Below, piece after piece: positions 1 through 5,433 of a stretch of 12,863 nt of DNA. The stretch's first letter is position 1. Every line of letters starts with the position of its first letter. The DNA comes from Gallionellaceae bacterium (GTDB taxonomy: Bacteria; Pseudomonadota; Gammaproteobacteria; Burkholderiales; Gallionellaceae), in NCBI GenBank assembly GCA_003151655.1, contig PLYB01000210.1, positions 1 to 12,863 of the forward strand. The letters are read 5' to 3'. A program made the translations under genes and the position numbers. The notes under the pieces were generated by a model that searched no databases, had not been told where the DNA came from, and worked only from the letters and a program-made list of their open reading frames with translations.

Positions 1-2
1 TG

Positions 3-194
3 CTTGCCGACGAAGAATTGTTTTTGCCATTCACTGATTTTCCCTGGTTTCGGGGCGCAACAATCGAGCAGCTATGCGAGGTTGAATTGCCTGCTGAAAG
101 CCACCTATTTTGGCCAGCGCTGGACATTGACTTGGACGTAGAATCCATACGCAACCCTTCCGCCTTTCCCTTGATTGCATCGGCACACGCCTAA
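3..194 (+). CDS. DUF2442 family protein, C-terminal part (cut by window edge)
   Basis: This is an open frame that enters from the left edge and ends in TAA at 192-194, giving 63 residues. The visible part (starting LADEELFLPF, with PWFRGATIEQL in the middle and LFWPALDIDLDVESI near the end) has the look of the small DUF2442 family, in which an aromatic and acidic stretch W-P-x-L-D-x-D-L closes the fold. DUF2442 proteins are often found beside toxin-antitoxin genes and as integron cassettes, and their biochemical role is not settled. The stop codon overlaps the first core box of an attC site, as is usual for the gene of an integron cassette. The start is outside the window, so length and ribosome binding site cannot be judged. 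Confidence 0.75.
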   Translation, partial: LADEELFLPFTDFPWFRGATIEQLCEVELPAESHLFWPALDIDLDVESIRNPSAFPLIASAHA

Positions 195-257
195 CCTAAC
201 GGTCGAGAGGGACTGCCGCGAAGCAGCCCGCGTCAGTCCCTCAACTTAACGTTGGGC
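189..257 (+). repeat. Integron attC site 1
   Basis: The left core GCCTAAC (189-195) and right core GTTGGGC (251-257) match RYYYAAC and GTTRRRY and pair with each other in six of seven positions. Between them, GAGGGACTG (207-215) and CAGTCCCTC (234-242) form a perfect 9-bp inverted repeat. The site starts inside the DUF2442 stop codon region and ends 50 bases before the HigB start, exactly where a cassette recombination site belongs. It looks intact, so it is probably still a substrate for a tyrosine integron integrase. Confidence 0.85.
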
Positions 258-306
258 ATTGCATTTAGCCCTTGTTGCGCAACGCGCAACGCGCTATCAT
301 TCCGAC

Positions 307-585
307 ATGATTACAACGTTTCGTCACAAAGGTCTACGCAAATACTTTGAATCTGGCAGCTTGGCTGGTATCCAACCGGCGCATGCGAGTCGTCTCAAAA
401 TGCAGTTAGCCGCGCTTGATACTGCTCAAGTTATCGAGGACATGGACATTCCCGGCTTTCGGCTTCACCCGCTAAAGGGAAGTGAGCGTGGGCGTTGGTC
501 AATATGGGTAAATGGTAACTGGCGCGTCACGTTCGAGTTTAAAAACGGCAACGCATTTGTTTTAGATTACGAGGATTATCACTAA
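307..585 (+). CDS. higB: HigB/RelE-family toxin of a type II toxin-antitoxin system
   Basis: This 92-residue protein belongs to the RelE/ParE superfamily, HigB (GraT-like) branch. Family members are ribosome-dependent mRNA endonucleases that slow translation when free of antitoxin. The typical end of the family is visible: LHPLKGSERGRWSIWVNGN, then WRVTFEF and a closing DYEDYH. I chose the ATG at 307 because it gives the usual HigB length and start (MITTFRHKGLRKYFE); a longer reading frame from 259 would run into the attC edge. The ribosome binding site before 307 is weak. Its stop TAA overlaps the antitoxin ATG by one base, so the pair is translationally coupled. Toxin upstream of antitoxin is the hallmark order of hig operons. 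As a cassette, this pair probably stabilises the array against loss. Confidence 0.9.
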   Translation: MITTFRHKGLRKYFESGSLAGIQPAHASRLKMQLAALDTAQVIEDMDIPGFRLHPLKGSERGRWSIWVNGNWRVTFEFKNGNAFVLDYEDYH

Positions 586-878
586 TGGCTATGCACAACC
601 CACCGCACCCCGGAGCATTTATTCAAGAGGTTTATCTTGCCCCGAACGAAATCAGTTGCAGGGAGCTCGCCCTCAAATTGGGCGTTGCCGCTTCGACCCT
701 TAACCGTGTGTTGAACGAAGCCAGTGGTGTGAGTCCTGAAATGGCTCTTCGTCTCTCAAAAGCATTGGGGCGCTCCCCCGAAAGCTGGTTGACGATGCAA
801 GACAATTACGATTTATGGCAAGCCAAGCAGACAGTAGACTTGAAGAAAGTTCACAAAATCGAGTTCAGATATGCCTAG
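585..878 (+). CDS. higA: HigA-family antitoxin, XRE helix-turn-helix
   Basis: This 97-residue protein starts at the ATG overlapping the higB stop (TAATG); a second ATG two codons on is an alternative start. It carries one HTH_3/XRE domain at about residues 24-75, with ELALKLGVAASTLNRVLN as the DNA-binding helix-turn-helix and ALGRSPESWLTMQDNYDLW as the HigA signature tail. HigA binds and neutralises HigB and, with it, represses the hig promoter. There is no obvious operator palindrome upstream other than the attC hairpin. The TAG stop overlaps the core box of the next attC site. The identification is secure at family level. Confidence 0.9.
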   Translation: MAMHNPPHPGAFIQEVYLAPNEISCRELALKLGVAASTLNRVLNEASGVSPEMALRLSKALGRSPESWLTMQDNYDLWQAKQTVDLKKVHKIEFRYA

Positions 879-930
879 CCTTACGGTCTAGAGGGATGGG
901 GGAGGCCTTCCCCTCTAGCTCAACGTGGGC
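873..930 (+). repeat. Integron attC site 2, core boxes damaged
   Basis: The site resembles attC 1 closely (same GCCTA start, shared ACGGTC and GAGGGA, same GGGCAT end). It has a perfect 8-bp inner inverted repeat CTAGAGGG (888-895) / CCCTCTAG (911-918). The left core reads GCCTAGC instead of RYYYAAC, and the right core reads CGTGGGC where attC 1 has CGTTGGGC, so one T of the conserved GTT triplet is missing. The integrase cuts at this triplet, so the site is likely poor or dead. Confidence 0.75.
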
Positions 931-969
931 ATCTTCGCTGCACTGCAAATATCATCAAAGGAGAGGTTG

Positions 970-1271
970 ATGTCGAAGGGATATTGGATCGTACGTGTAG
1001 ACGTTACCGATCAAGAGCAGTTCAAGCAATATGTCGCCGCCAATGCTGATGCGTTCAAAAAATACGGTGCCAAGTATCTTGTCCGGGCAGGCCAATTTTC
1101 TGTGCCTGAAGCACACGGACACGAAACACAATCGTGGAATTTCCGTCTTACCAAGCCGCCCTCGATTGCTGGAATTCCCCTGAATATCAGGCAGCGCTTA
1201 AGTTCCGGCTAACGGCATCAAACATTGATCTCGTGATCATTGAGGGCTACGATGGCCCGCAACCTTCTTAA
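970..1271 (+). pseudogene. DUF1330 family protein gene, interrupted by a frameshift
   Basis: The ATG at 970 follows a good ribosome binding site (GGAGAGG). It opens with a standard DUF1330 N-terminus (MSKGYWIVRVDVTD, then YVAANADAFKKYGAKYLVRAG). From about codon 54 the reading frame is wrong and stops at 1210-1212. The missing half continues in another frame from 1134: VEFPSYQAALDCW, then SPEYQAALKFR and DLVIIEGYDGPQPS, ending in TAA at 1269-1271. Together they make the full family length of about 100 residues. One base appears to have been lost between about 1115 and 1134. DUF1330 proteins have a ferredoxin-like, dimeric alpha-beta barrel fold and no firmly assigned reaction. The gene is a cassette gene behind attC 2. 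It is either a pseudogene or a sequencing error. Confidence 0.85.
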
Positions 1272-1364
1272 CAGGGAGGCAATCTTATTTACTTGCTGCC
1301 AGATGACCATTCTTACGTTCAAGCAAGCCCACTAATGCCAAACAAACGCGAAAAGGAGTCACAC

Positions 1365-1730
1365 ATGATTCTCGGCCTACGCACTGCAATTTATCCGGTT
1401 ACAGACCTTGATGCCGCAAAACATTGGTACACCGAGTTACTCGGTCAGAAACCTTACTTCGATGAACTGTTCTATGTTGGCTTTTCTGTTGGTGGTTTTG
1501 AGCTTGGCCTGCTCCCGAATGCACAATCCGGAACAATCGGCCCGCAGCCTTTATGGGGAGTGAGCAATATTGAGTCTGCGTACTCTCGCTTGCTAGAGTT
1601 GGGAGCAACGGTGCTTGAGCCCATTGCCGAAGTCGGGGAAGGAATCAAAGTAGCAGCAGTGCAAGACCCCTTTGGCAATCGCTTTGGTATTATTGAAAAC
1701 CCAAACTTTAAGGTGTCGGAGGTTCGGTGA
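1365..1730 (+). CDS. VOC (glyoxalase/bleomycin resistance) family protein
   Basis: This is a 121-residue protein of the vicinal oxygen chelate superfamily, about the size of a single two-module subunit. The start at 1365 has a clear AAGGAG eight bases upstream. Typical features are the opening strand LRTAIYPVTDLDAAKHWYTELLG with the helix that follows it, the middle strand GGFELGL, and the second module ending VAAVQDPFGNRFGIIENP. Family members use paired beta-alpha-beta-beta-beta modules, usually around a metal ion, for glyoxalase, dioxygenase or drug-binding roles. The usual metal-ligand histidines are not evident here, although a glutamate stands in both FELGL and IIENP, so substrate and metal use cannot be told. 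No attC is visible between it and the DUF1330 gene upstream; attC 3 follows it. Confidence 0.85.
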   Translation: MILGLRTAIYPVTDLDAAKHWYTELLGQKPYFDELFYVGFSVGGFELGLLPNAQSGTIGPQPLWGVSNIESAYSRLLELGATVLEPIAEVGEGIKVAAVQDPFGNRFGIIENPNFKVSEVR

Positions 1731-1734
1731 CGAG

Positions 1735-1793
1735 GTCCAACCCGGCATTCAAGCGGGACAGTAAGCTGCACGCCCCTTAGCGCCGCGCTGGAC
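1735..1793 (+). repeat. Integron attC site 3
   Basis: The left core GTCCAAC (1735-1741) fits RYYYAAC. The right core GCTGGAC (1787-1793) differs from GTTRRRY by one base and pairs with the left core in six of seven positions. The interior carries the usual attC words, TTCAAGCGGGAC on the left and CGCCCCTTAGC on the right. It starts five bases after the VOC gene stop and ends 13 bases before the next gene, matching a cassette junction. Confidence 0.75.
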
Positions 1794-1806
1794 TTTTGGA
1801 GAAGTT

Positions 1807-2157
1807 ATGGCTTGGATCATCACAAAATATTTTCTGACTGCTGCCGTTGTCGTGCTCGTTTCAGAGCTCGCAAAGCGCAGCGATAAACTCGGTGGCTTTG
1901 TTGCCGCTCTGCCCCTCGTAACCGTTCTCGCGCTTATCTGGCTGTACGTTGAAAATCAGCCGCAGGAAAAAATCGCCAATCATGCGTGGTACACGTTTTG
2001 GTATGTGGTGCCGACGCTGCCAATGTTCCTCGCGTTTCCGCTGCTACTTCCGCGCATCGGTTTCTGGCCGTCTTTGCTGGCGTGCGTCATCATTACAGTT
2101 GTTTGCTTCGGATTGTTTGCGCTTGTGCTTCGCCGCTTCGGTATAGATTTACTCTAA
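1807..2157 (+). CDS. DUF3147 / GlpM-like small inner-membrane protein
   Basis: This 116-residue protein is nearly all membrane. It has four hydrophobic segments at about residues 3-19, 28-47, 60-81 and 86-109, with few charges outside the loops. The pattern (N-terminal helix ending SELAKRSDKLGGFVAALPLVT, a WYTFWYVVPTLPMFL segment, a last helix ending in LRRFGIDLL) is that of the DUF3147 family, related to GlpM. GlpM has been linked to alginate production in Pseudomonas, but the molecular role of the family is unknown and I infer none here. The ATG at 1807 is preceded by GGAGAAG. It is a very common kind of integron cassette gene and lies between attC 3 and the degenerate attC 4. Confidence 0.8.
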   Translation: MAWIITKYFLTAAVVVLVSELAKRSDKLGGFVAALPLVTVLALIWLYVENQPQEKIANHAWYTFWYVVPTLPMFLAFPLLLPRIGFWPSLLACVIITVVCFGLFALVLRRFGIDLL

Positions 2158-2162
2158 TGAGC

Positions 2163-2230
2163 AGAACAAACCCGGCGTTCAAGCCGAGATGTTGCACATC
2201 AGGCTTTCAAAAAGAAGGGGGTTACAAATC
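2163..2230 (+). repeat. Degenerate integron attC site 4 (probable end of array)
   Basis: The inside of an attC is clear: CCCGGCGTTCAAGCC on the left, then the stem AAGCC-GATG / CATC-GGCTT (about 2180-2206) with small bulges. The outer core boxes do not fit: the left reads AACAAAC and the right could only be GTTACAA near 2221-2227. The next gene lies on the opposite strand, so this is most likely the eroded last attC of the array. The exact ends are uncertain. Confidence 0.55.
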
Positions 2231-2377
2231 TTTGTGATAAAGAGGAATAATAAAATTATGTGCATCTATCGTGCGGCCAACTGCGCTTTGCGTGTCTAAA
2301 TTAAGCGTATTCATGTTGGTGCAGCCGTTGCAGATGAGTAGACCAAGAATAATCAGGGATGCAGACACTATTTTCAT
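2222..2377 (-). CDS. Small putative lipoprotein or secreted peptide, 51 residues
   Basis: This short gene reads on the minus strand from the ATG at 2377 to TAA at 2222-2224. An AAAAAGG ribosome binding site stands about eight bases upstream, and a sigma-70-like promoter lies further up (2461-2490). The product has a short basic start (MK), a hydrophobic stretch SASLIILGLLI, then CNGC followed by TNMNTLNLDT. This looks like a type II (lipoprotein) signal with cleavage before the second cysteine at residue 19, although asparagine at -2 and cysteine at -3 are not classic lipobox residues. The mature part would be only about 33 residues and ends HNFIIPLYHKDL. I do not recognise a family; it could also be a truncated longer lipoprotein cut at the cassette array junction, because its stop touches the degenerate attC. 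Confidence 0.6.
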   Translation of the reverse strand: MKIVSASLIILGLLICNGCTNMNTLNLDTQSAVGRTIDAHNFIIPLYHKDL

Positions 2378-2460
2378 ACCGATACCTTTTTACATTATCG
2401 CATAACCGACGGTTGCAACTTATATATCGGAAATAGTTTCATATTCTTTAAGGCGAAATT

Positions 2461-2490
2461 ATTATATTGATAATAGACATATAGTTGCAA
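2461..2490 (-). promoter_or_regulatory. Sigma-70-like promoter for the small lipoprotein gene
   Basis: Read on the minus strand, TTGCAA (2485-2490) is followed after 18 bases by a perfect TATAAT (2466-2461) in a very AT-rich stretch. It points towards the ATG at 2377. The leader would be about 75 bases. Confidence 0.5.
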
Positions 2491-2527
2491 ACACTTATGG
2501 GCTATCACCGTCAATTATGGCTGGTGT

Positions 2528-2938
2528 TTAAATATGGAGAACTAACATGCGCAAGGTACAAAGCCCATTCTGTTCAAGGCAGATCAAGTTCAATTGATGG
2601 GACACCGTTTTGCCTTGTTTGTTTAGTCCGGCAAAAATATGTCCGCAACGACTAAGATAATGAAGTCTTTCGTTGACCTTTCCATTTTGAACTAATGCCA
2701 CCTCGGCTAGTTGTGGAAACAAACACGAAATGTGCTGCCAGACCAATTCGCTCTGCTTATATCCAAACAAGTGCTCTACGGACTTACAGCAGCTTTGGAT
2801 CATGCCAGCCTCATCCAGCAACAATGAGGCAGGTTCTTTCCAGACAGAAGCGAGCTCTGCACTATGTTTCTTATGCACAGCAATACGTGAATATTTTGGT
2901 TTTTTTATCACGCCAATCTCTTCTGCCAGCAGATTCAT
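2528..2938 (-). CDS. Stand-alone PAS domain protein
   Basis: From the ATG at 2938 this encodes 136 residues. A GGGGGCG ribosome binding site seven bases upstream supports this start over an in-frame TTG six codons earlier. Residues about 35-130 look like one PAS fold: LLLDEAGMIQSCCKSVEHLFGY is the classic first strand plus helix, followed by ELVWQHISCLFPQL, and HIFAGLNKQGKTVSHQLNL forms the sheet strands. There is no kinase, GGDEF or HTH domain, so it must act by binding a ligand or a partner. The N-terminal 34 residues are basic. It is cysteine-rich (C50, C51, C72, C98, C120, C127), which could suit a metal, haem or redox role, but no known cofactor motif is visible. It stands alone between two other minus-strand genes. 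Confidence 0.7.
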   Translation of the reverse strand: MNLLAEEIGVIKKPKYSRIAVHKKHSAELASVWKEPASLLLDEAGMIQSCCKSVEHLFGYKQSELVWQHISCLFPQLAEVALVQNGKVNERLHYLSRCGHIFAGLNKQGKTVSHQLNLICLEQNGLCTLRMLVLHI

Positions 2939-3075
2939 AATTCGCCCCCGTATCAATAATTGAAAAACATAATTCTTTCTTGAGCATTACGACGTATATC
3001 TATGCTGATCAAGCGGTAAATATTTTGCTTCAAATAATTTCGTTCCTTGCTATTAAATCCGAGCAATTCATTCGC

Positions 3076-3132
3076 CAAAAATCACCCTTTCCTATCGACA
3101 GAACCAAGTCTGCATGTCGATGGAAAAGGGTG
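3076..3132 (-). terminator. Intrinsic terminator after the coiled-coil small gene
   Basis: Read on the minus strand, a 17-base arm (3132-3116, starting CACCCTTTTCC) pairs almost fully with the arm at 3099-3083, with a one-base bulge on each side and a 16-base loop. The second arm is followed at once by GATTTTTGG. It lies 23 bases after the stop of the gene at 3156-3380. Confidence 0.65.
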
Positions 3133-3155
3133 ACAGTACTAATGGAATATTTTGG

Positions 3156-3380
3156 TTAAAGGGCTGCGGCTACGGCAACTATCGATACAGACAAAGCAGT
3201 AAGCCAACCGAGTTCACTGATAAATTCGGTGTCATCAGCAGACAACGCTTCTTTCTTGGCAATTTTGCCATTCAGTTTTTCCAAGTCTGCCTGAAGAGCT
3301 TTCAACTTAGCCTGTTGAAGTTGCACTTCATTCAGTTTTATTTGACGGTTCTCTTTCGTCGATGTGGATTCAGATGTCAT
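3156..3380 (-). CDS. Small coiled-coil protein with C-terminal membrane tail
   Basis: The ATG at 3380 is chosen because of the strong GAGGAG upstream; the frame is open further upstream but without support. The product has 74 residues. A polar start (MTSESTSTKENRQIK) leads into a charged heptad-like stretch at about residues 14-42 (LNEVQLQQAKLKALQADLEKLNGKIAKKE), then an acidic linker and a hydrophobic end LGWLTALSVSIVAVAAAL that could be a tail anchor. I do not recognise the family. It lies on the same strand as the nrsF and sigma genes but about 190 bases downstream, with its own leader hairpin, and it ends in its own terminator, so it may be a separate unit. Function unknown. Confidence 0.6.
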   Translation of the reverse strand: MTSESTSTKENRQIKLNEVQLQQAKLKALQADLEKLNGKIAKKEALSADDTEFISELGWLTALSVSIVAVAAAL

Positions 3381-3404
3381 GCGCAACTCCTCGATATATG
3401 TTTG

Positions 3405-3422
3405 TCGGCTCACGCGAGCCGA
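3405..3422 (-). promoter_or_regulatory. Leader hairpin upstream of the small coiled-coil gene
   Basis: TCGGCTC and GAGCCGA form a perfect 7-bp stem with a four-base loop. On the minus strand it lies 24 bases before the start codon, just upstream of the ribosome binding site, and it has no T-run behind it. It is probably a leader structure rather than a terminator. A second palindrome, CGCTTACAAGCG, lies further upstream at 3437-3448. Confidence 0.4.
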
Positions 3423-3572
3423 TTTCAAACAACATACGCTTACAAGCGAAGAAGTAACGTGCGCTCTAGTACATAGAGAAAAATATGGGGCTAGGTGTTT
3501 GAAATACGGCGAATAATTCAGAATCTGACGGGGCAATAGGCACTAAAAAACATACAATAATCTTTTATGCTT

Positions 3573-4208
3573 CTACCATTTTAACAACCACTTTCCCAGC
3601 CACAAGCCGAAGAAACCGATAGCCAGCATGGGCAAGTAGTGCCATTCGATGACATGTATGACCGAGTTGGTCGCTTCGTGCAACCGCAGCCACAATGCGC
3701 CTACGCTAAAGGCAGATAGTAAGGCAACGCTACCGGCCAGCCGATAGTGGGTGCTGGCATAGCTGCGCATGGCGTAGAATGTCCACACAGCCGGAGGCAG
3801 TGCCATCAGCGTGATACTAAGACTACACTCGACGCTATGTACGGGAAGCGGTGTCGGTGGACTATCTGCGCTCCAGGCAAAAAACATAATCAGCGAAAAC
3901 AGGGCGAACATCCCTATGGGAGCCAAGGACAGCTTACGTTTTTGAAATTGATCCGGGAAGCCCAACAAGGCGGCACTAAGCGAGGTGGTAAAAAAGATAC
4001 CCAACAGCACAGCGATTTCGGTAACGAACCATGGGTTGTGGAATTGCTCCAGCCAATCCGGGCGCAAGCCGGAAACGGCAAGCGACAACACCAGATAAAT
4101 CGCGGCAATACCGGCCAATTTAAAACTCAACGCGAACGGGTGCAGCGCAGGTTTTACCACGCCCACATCTTGCGCAAGTCTTGCCACGAGATCGTCTATA
4201 TTTTCCAT
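3573..4208 (-). CDS. nrsF: NrsF-family (DUF1109) membrane anti-sigma factor
   Basis: The product has 211 residues with six predicted membrane segments at about 31-49, 62-85, 96-113, 131-150, 157-176 and 190-210, and a short cytoplasmic start MENIDDLVARLAQD. Size, helix count and the pattern LPVHSVECSLSITLMALPPA fit NrsF/DUF1109, the inner-membrane negative regulators of SigF-type ECF sigma factors. In described members two conserved cysteines sense the inducing stress. Here only one is present (C128, in VECSL), and the place where the second would be expected (in LRLHEAT) has none. The ATG shares one base with the sigma stop codon (TAATG), so the two are translationally coupled and made in fixed ratio. 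This arrangement strongly supports the anti-sigma role. Confidence 0.85.
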   Translation of the reverse strand: MENIDDLVARLAQDVGVVKPALHPFALSFKLAGIAAIYLVLSLAVSGLRPDWLEQFHNPWFVTEIAVLLGIFFTTSLSAALLGFPDQFQKRKLSLAPIGMFALFSLIMFFAWSADSPPTPLPVHSVECSLSITLMALPPAVWTFYAMRSYASTHYRLAGSVALLSAFSVGALWLRLHEATNSVIHVIEWHYLPMLAIGFFGLWLGKWLLKW

Positions 4209-4750
4209 TATCTTTCCAACTTCTTTCTTAGTTCCTTGTAGGCGCGATGCGCGGCGACCTTTACCGCCGATTCATTCATCCCCATTTTCTCTGACACTTC
4301 TTTAGCCGTGTAACCATCCCGATGCATCAATTGCAAAATGGTTGCCTGCTTCTCGGGGAGTTTTTGCACTTCTCCGCTAATAGATTCGTAACTCATCTCC
4401 GATTCGGTTACATATTCTGGCAAAGTTTCTTCCAGCTCATCGAAATCAACAGCGTGGCGAAGCTGATCGGCATAATGCGTGCGCAAGAAATCCTGCAAGC
4501 GAAATGTGGCAATCGCGTATGCCCAAGGCTTGTAAGGACGATTGCCGTCATAGGTATGGCGAGCCTTATGGATGGAGATGAGAATCTCCTGCATCAGGTC
4601 ATCCACATCACTGCTGAAACTCAGTCGTTTCGCCAAAAACGGGCGCAGCAAACGCGTGGTTTTCTGTAGCAAAGCGGCGTAAGCATGCTGGTCTCCGGCG
4701 AGAGCCTGCCGCATCAGCATTTCGAAATTGTCGTTCCGGTCTATCACCAT
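4208..4750 (-). CDS. sigF: ECF-type RNA polymerase sigma factor, SigF-like
   Basis: From the ATG at 4750 this gives 180 residues, a normal ECF length. The frame stays open further upstream, but that would overlap the msrB promoter, and the added residues do not look like a sigma factor. Region 2 spans about residues 26-92 (DVDDLMQEILISIHKARHTY, then KPWAYAIATFRLQDFLR). Region 4 spans about 122-176, with EVSEKMGMNESAVKVAAHRA as the -35-binding helix-turn-helix. It is followed by a coupled NrsF gene and is divergent from msrB-dipZ-msrA, which is thus the obvious target. The ribosome binding site is weak (GAG four bases before ATG). No clear promoter for the sigma gene itself was found in the 119-base divergent gap. 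The symbol is by analogy with the sigF-nrsF pair. Confidence 0.85.
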   Translation of the reverse strand: MVIDRNDNFEMLMRQALAGDQHAYAALLQKTTRLLRPFLAKRLSFSSDVDDLMQEILISIHKARHTYDGNRPYKPWAYAIATFRLQDFLRTHYADQLRHAVDFDELEETLPEYVTESEMSYESISGEVQKLPEKQATILQLMHRDGYTAKEVSEKMGMNESAVKVAAHRAYKELRKKLER

Positions 4751-4767
4751 GGTTCTCAATAATTTCT

Positions 4768-4793
4768 GTAACTTTTTATCGGGCAAGTGCGAA
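4768..4793 (+). promoter_or_regulatory. Candidate SigF-type ECF promoter for msrB-dipZ-msrA
   Basis: GTAACT (4768-4773), then exactly 16 bases, then CGAA (4790-4793). This agrees with the GTAACC-N16-CGAA type of element described for Caulobacter SigF, from memory. It lies 77 bases upstream of the msrB start and 18 bases from the sigma start, pointing at msrB. A near-palindrome, TCTGTGTACAGA (4794-4805), covers the expected transcription start. Confidence 0.55.
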
Positions 4794-4869
4794 TCTGTGT
4801 ACAGACGGGGCGAATCATAACTTGTTTGGGGTCGCCACTCTAATGGTAACAATAAGCAGGAGGAACATC

Positions 4870-5433
4870 ATGCAACGCAGACAGTTTTTATTCGGTTTAT
4901 CCGCTGCCGCCGCGCTTCTGGCATCACGTTCTTTTGCCGACAATGTATCAGCCAGCGGCAAGATTACTATCATGCAATTTGCTGACGACGGAAAACCGTT
5001 AGGACATGCGACATTAGCCAAAGTACACAAAGATGCCGAATGGCGCAAAGTGCTCTCGCCATTGGCGTATGAGGTAACCCGCGAGCAAGGCACCGAGCGT
5101 GCATTTTCACAGCCGGGTTACGCCAGGCATGAGCCGGGTTTGTATCGCTGCGTGTGTTGCGATAACGCGCTATTTGATGCAAGTAGCAAATTCGACTCGG
5201 GCACAGGTTGGCCGAGTTTCTGGCAACCGATAGCCGCCGAAAACGTGCATGAAATTTCAGATCACATGTTCGGCATGGCGCGCACCGAAGTGCAATGTGC
5301 GTTATGTGATGCGCATTTGGGACATGTCTTTAACGATGGCCCGCAGCCGACAGGATTACGTTATTGCATGAATACCGTGGCATTGCGTTTTGTACCTAAA
5401 CCGCAGGGGCGTATGGCAATACGCCTTATGTGA
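4870..5433 (+). CDS. msrB: Exported peptide-methionine (R)-S-oxide reductase MsrB
   Basis: From the ATG at 4870, preceded by a strong AGGAGG, the product has 187 residues. The first about 23 residues are a signal peptide with a twin-arginine start (QRRQFLF, hydrophobic core, SFA before DN), so the enzyme is probably exported folded by Tat to the periplasm. The SelR/MsrB domain covers about 55-178: zinc cysteines C94/C97 and C143/C146, GTGWPSFW at 111-118, and the catalytic C166 in RYCMN. MsrB reduces the R epimer of methionine sulfoxide in proteins, using electrons from a thioredoxin-like partner. The last 11 residues are encoded by a REP-like repeat and are not part of the normal domain. It is the first gene of the msrB-dipZ-msrA operon, divergent from the sigma gene. 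Confidence 0.93.
   Translation: MQRRQFLFGLSAAAALLASRSFADNVSASGKITIMQFADDGKPLGHATLAKVHKDAEWRKVLSPLAYEVTREQGTERAFSQPGYARHEPGLYRCVCCDNALFDASSKFDSGTGWPSFWQPIAAENVHEISDHMFGMARTEVQCALCDAHLGHVFNDGPQPTGLRYCMNTVALRFVPKPQGRMAIRLM

Larger units (their letters stand above)
1..2230 (+). mobile_element. Distal part of an integron gene-cassette array
   Basis: Five or six small genes lie in the same orientation and most are followed by an imperfect palindrome with the attC layout (RYYYAAC ... GTTRRRY). No integron integrase is seen. As cassettes normally enter at attI next to intI, with genes reading away from it, the integrase would be expected to the left of this window. Cassette contents (DUF2442, HigBA, DUF1330, VOC, DUF3147) are typical of sedentary chromosomal integrons. 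Decay is visible: one frameshifted gene, one attC with a damaged core, one missing attC and one degenerate terminal attC. Confidence 0.75.

Noticed and set aside
2695..2963. Two + strand open frames opposite the PAS gene
   Set aside because: They are antisense to a protein with a recognisable PAS pattern and have no start signals.
3747..4241. Long + strand open frame opposite nrsF
   Set aside because: It is the antisense shadow of a clear six-helix membrane protein gene.
4751..4852. Longer N-terminus for the sigma factor starting at 4852
   Set aside because: The added 34 residues are not sigma-like and would cover the msrB promoter region; the ATG at 4750 gives a normal ECF length.
4822..4869. 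Longer MsrB starting at 4822
   Set aside because: The strong AGGAGG and the twin-arginine signal both fit the ATG at 4870, and the extra residues would bury the signal peptide.
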